Source: Tenodera sinensis
Taxonomy: Eukaryota; Arthropoda; Insecta; Mantodea; Mantidae
NCBI GenBank assembly: GCA_030765045.1
Contig: CM060962.1
Coordinates: 100,194,912-100,258,911, forward strand
DNA: 64,000 nucleotides
Direction of reading: 5' to 3'
The notes below the pieces were generated by a model, which saw nothing but the letters and a program-made list of their open reading frames with translations, had not been told where the DNA came from and did no database searches. Positions 59,465 to 64,000 of the stretch are shown piece after piece; position 1 is the first letter of the stretch; each line of letters opens with the position of its first letter. The translations under genes were made by a program, and so were the position numbers.

Positions 59465-59835
59465 TCGGATTACCCTCTCTGAATGGAGTACTGACATCCC
59501 CTAAGGCTTACAAACCTGTGCCTAGGGTTAGATGTCTGTCGGGGAACAGGCACACCTATGGACCAGACAGAGTGAAGATCGGGAAGCTGATGTTCAGCCC
59601 AGCACAAGGCGTAATAGTGAGGAAGAGGATGATATGAAATGCACGCGAAATGGATGAATGGTAAAGGTGATGATGGAGCAGTTGGTGGAATGAGTGGCGG
59701 GGAAACCGCAGAATCCGAAGAAAACCCGCCCAGACGTCACTTCCTCTACCACGAATACCACATGCTGGTCCCTGGGATCGAATGTGCACCCCCTTAGAGA
59801 TAGGCGAACGGTATAACCGCTCAATGCTTTCACAT
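59465..59835 (-). mobile_element. tRNA-derived SINE, family S3, copy 2
   Basis: Reverse complement of the family seen at 6893-7250: CATTCGATCCCAGGGACC as B-box region, CATGTGGTATTCGTGGT, GTCTGGGCGGGTTTTCT and, at the 3' end, ACCCTAGGCACAGG and CCTTAGGGGATG all correspond. The A box is degraded. Overlapping minus frames of 79 and 120 aa are translations of the SINE. Confidence 0.82.
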
Positions 59836-60289
59836 CTGCCGCAAAAGAGTACCTTTGAAACTAGTCGTTTCATTCTACACAAGATTCTCTGAAAGATAAG
59901 TAATCCTAATGATAACAATGAAATAGCCCTTTAAAATCAGTTTACTGTATTTAAATGACAAACCATTGTTATGATGTGTGCCTACTCTATAATTAATGAA
60001 AGCTATTAGATGTAGCTGTATGTTGCAGGGGTTTCAGGGATGGCCCACATTTTAATCAGTTCCGATTTGTGGCTCTGCATATTCATATATACGCAAAATA
60101 CGGTAGGTATGTATTACAGATATAGAACTCTGCATGCGGGAGCGGAATTTGCACTCGAAACCTCTTCATTAGTAAACCCGCAACCCTCACCACTCGTACA
60201 GAAGGACACCTACGGATATATAGGTCAAAGTAGGTATGTATTTACAGGTAATCTTCACCTGACTGATTAATGATGGACGGGACGTTTAA
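59836..60289. other. Unassigned DNA with tRNA-like patch
   Basis: On the minus strand near 60135-60215, TACGAGTGGTGAGGGTTGCG and CAAATTCCGCTCCCG look like a decayed tRNA-derived head. No gene recognised. Confidence 0.35.
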
Positions 60290-60574
60290 CCCTACGTTAC
60301 GCGCGCTTCCTGGCAGAAGACCTTTAGTCCCACGGGGTCTAGTAGGGCCGCACATACACTTTTAGGCGTGTATGCTTGTATTTATGTTTTAAATTTAATT
60401 TTCCCTTCATCCCCATGTTTAGCTTTATTTAGCTAAATATGCATGGTTTTCATGACCAATGTCTTACTAGATAGATCAAAGATAGAGAACATGTAGTATG
60501 AATACAGTATACATTATAATTTGTACTACACTACATGGAAAGATAATAAATTCCGATGTTCTGGTATACAGCTT
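60290..60574 (+). mobile_element. Dispersed repeat with TTAA-CCCT end, copy 2
   Basis: Colinear with 8175-8420: CCCTACGTTACGCGCGC preceded by TTAA, TCTAGTAGGGCC, TAGCTAAATATGCATGG, CTTACTAGATAGATCAAAGA, GATGTTCTGGTATACA. It holds about 40 bp more in its middle than copy 1. The 3' side lies about 40 bp from a trinucleotide microsatellite. Confidence 0.6.
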
Positions 60575-60610
60575 GTAATTTGAAATGTACTGTCAATATT
60601 AGTAGCAGAT

Positions 60611-61735
<1,125 letters not shown>

Positions 61736-62205
61736 AAAACCGAGTGAAATGGCTCCACGGTAACGTGTGAGGTTCGCATTCTAGAAGTCCCGGGTTCGAT
61801 TCCCGACGGCCACTTACTCTGACCTGGGTTTTCCTTGATCGGGACGTGAGTGCAGAGGTGGTTCCTCATCTACCACAACCTCCTTTACATCGTTTCCCTT
61901 TCAGTCTGTTGCCTTAGTATATTTTAGGCGTATTTCTAGGTTTCGTGGTGTATGGCGGCGCTGGACAGATGGTGCCGATGCTTGCTCCAAGGATTCTTGC
62001 ACTAGAGGCCTATTTGATGGACGGGTAGTTCGTACGAGTAGCTCTCTCCAGGCAGCGCTCTCTAGCACGGAACAGGCCGTGGGACAGGTGTACGAGCCTG
62101 GATTTCTTAAGAACTTCCGCAGTCTCTGTGGCCTGTCTTCCTGTGCCCTGAATCCTCTTGTGGCTTCTTCACTTCACCCCTCCCTCCTGGGAGTTGGCAC
62201 TACAA
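61736..62205 (+). mobile_element. tRNA-derived SINE-like element, family S7, copy 2
   Basis: The head matches 55764: AAATGGCTCCACGGTAACGT (A-box region) and CCCGGGTTCGATTCCCG (B box). GACCTGGGTTTTCC follows. The GC-richer distal segment (61.95-62.2 kb) may be part of the element. The right edge is a guess. Confidence 0.58.
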
Positions 62206-62728
62206 AATATCTATGTATATCGCAGAGTGCGAAGTGTACCCTTTAATTGTATAATCTATGCCCTGTATACAGTATAAGGCGTGAAAGTAACCTGCTGCTA
62301 AAATCCAATTCCCAATATTCAGGTAGTTTCATGCTATACTTGTCTGTTAAATATTATTCTAATTTATCTCCCTTATTTTCTTATTTTTTGTATACTTGCG
62401 GTTTTTCTATTCGTCCAGCATCTTGAGGTTCTTTTCAAGTGGTAATTAACAAACTCTACGAAAATTTAACCTTTAAGTATCAGGTAAATTTTTCCAAAAA
62501 TACCTCTCCAGAAACCGCGACCTGGCCGAGAAACCAGGCTTTCTGGATTTGAGTGACATGCTACCCTCGCACCACGGAGGTTAACCACGGCTCCTCTGAT
62601 TTCCTCTCTTGCTATTCGGAAAAGAATTTTCCAGAAGAAGTAGGATGAAATGTTTGGATAATAGATCACAAGGGAAAAATATTATGTATGGTAGTCTACT
62701 CACTGGCAGTTTCCAAATATGATTTGTA
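62206..62728. other. Unassigned DNA
   Basis: No gene. The minus strand at 62.48-62.62 kb has a tRNA-like patch (GCCGTGGTTAACCTCCGTGG) that may be another SINE head. Confidence 0.35.
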
Positions 62729-63467
62729 ACGGGTGGAAGGGAACTTACAACATTCGTTCTAATATGTGCTTCATAGAAGCATTACAGAAAAAAGTATAAT
62801 GGCATTTTGTTCTTTGATCAGCCGATTTCGGAAAACAAAAGGGCTTTTGCTCTAAACTGGATGCGTAATTGCACAAGAATAAACGAAAGTAATAGTTTGT
62901 TACTTATAAGACGCGTAGAGTAACGTATTTCTGACGTAGTTTCGGCAGTAATTATGGGATATCATACACGGGTTCGAAATAATTAATCACTTAAAAGAAT
63001 TAAAGGAACATTCCGAGCAGGCTTTTCAGACGTGAAGCAACTCTGCAACGTTGCGTTGAGGTTGGTCAGGGATCCGAACCAATTCCTGAATGTAAGCAGG
63101 CCTGTTGGTTGCAAACACGACGCAGGATGATGTAATGTTTTGGGAGCTAACGAGTGCAATTGACACTCTGATTGGCCTGCACTAGAACAGTAAAAACGGA
63201 AGGTCAGGACATGTTATTTGTTTACGCTCATGAGACACGCCGCTGCGATGTTTGTTTATGCTCTGACGTAGTGAAAGTGACACCCACATAATCTGCAGTG
63301 TTTCCAGCTTGCCTGTCTCTTGTTTTGGGAAAAAAAAAAAAAAAAAAAAAAAAACTAAAATATCTCCATAGGAAATGGCCAGAGACCAATGTAACATACA
63401 AAATGTGTTCCAGATATCGAGATCTATCAGTGGTTTAAATGAATGTAATGACTTCCCTTCCACCCGG
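62729..63467. mobile_element. 739-bp nonautonomous TIR transposon with TA target
   Basis: Left end ACGGGTGGAAGGGAACTTAC then AACATTC; right end reverse-complemented CCGGGTGGAAGGGAAGTCAT then TACATTC. Both ends sit against TA (62727-62728 and 63468-63469), which suits the IS630-Tc1-mariner superfamily. The interior has no transposase frame; it carries an A24 run (63331-63354) and a GC-richer 280-bp middle. The 93-aa minus frame is not convincing. Confidence 0.7.
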
Positions 63468-64000
63468 TATATTACATAGTTTGTGTAAAAGGTTCCTCTA
63501 TCCGCCCTGCCTTATTCACACAATAAATATTTACCTAGAGGTATCCTGTAATAAGGCAATTCCAAGGGGATTACGTTCAAGATGCCAAAACAAAAAACAA
63601 GATGTTGGTATCACCAGTACATGTGTCTGAGTAATGAGCTAAACTGAAGAAAAGAAAAGGGAATTGCATATTTTTAAAAATGTCATGGAGAAATTTCATT
63701 GAGAAAATTTAACATTCAACAACGAGTGCTTGTAATCACGATATAACATCTAAAAATGGATGTTTGTTAAAGTAGAAGCTATTTGCACAAAATTGAAGAT
63801 ACACAGGCTATTTTTCTCGCAAGTATCTCAAAATGTATTATAATTATTTTAAACATTTTTGCATGGACTTCCCAGAAAATAAAAAGAAACAATAAAACAT
63901 TTCGTGAATTTACGAATACAAAACGCCGTTTTATAGAGAATATTTGATATTCAAAATTTCCTCTCTCTGTTCAGGTATACCTAATATGTCCAGATTAACT
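63468..64000. other. Unassigned AT-rich DNA to right edge
   Basis: Nothing recognisable. Confidence 0.35.

Overview
This is eukaryotic, repeat-dominated, AT-rich DNA, almost certainly from a large insect genome. The tRNA-derived SINEs, mariner, hAT and Penelope-type fossils and a dense layer of short TIR elements fit an arthropod. The body of one SINE family (13.7 and 17.7 kb) recalls elements I associate with Polyneoptera (cockroaches, termites, stick insects, orthopterans). That placement is an inference from memory, not a search result. I find no intact host protein-coding gene, rRNA, functional tRNA or CRISPR array. Most long open frames are translations of microsatellites or minisatellites.

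Layout. 0-5.1 kb: a 65-bp satellite with a 508-bp solo LTR inside it and a 390-bp higher-order repeat near its right end. It abuts a decayed hAT transposase C-terminus (5.2-5.5 kb). 5.5-33.8 kb: single-copy-looking DNA peppered with SINEs (five copies of one family, several others), MITEs, a ~470-bp foldback, a compound hexamer microsatellite (10.7-11.6 kb), a Penelope-like reverse-transcriptase scrap (19.4 kb) and a possible LTR-type fragment (29.5-30.0 kb). At 12.4-13.1 kb one SINE has received both a hAT MITE and a second SINE, each with a target-site duplication. At 14.36-14.58 kb two TATCGATA boxes precede a short open frame, the only hint of a host promoter.

33.8-47.5 kb: a 13.7-kb minisatellite of 47-49-bp monomers in two subfamilies (GCGGCCGC-bearing, then AAGCTT-bearing). 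They are separated by a (CA)n tract with 403 uninterrupted repeats. The second subfamily has a ~3.67-kb higher-order period.

47.5-64 kb: AT-rich unique DNA with decayed DNA transposons: a mariner-type element with TIRs at 52.7-53.6 kb, the N-terminal half of a mariner transposase at 55.1-55.65 kb, and a 739-bp TIR element at 62.7-63.5 kb. There are further copies of a TIR family found at 6.3, 51.0 and 58.8 kb, more SINEs, and an AAT/AAC/ACT microsatellite at 60.6-61.0 kb.

No genes work together here. The biology is transposition, decay, and expansion of tandem repeats seeded in or near elements. Families were matched by eye between distant parts of the window, so element edges are approximate unless a target-site duplication is given.
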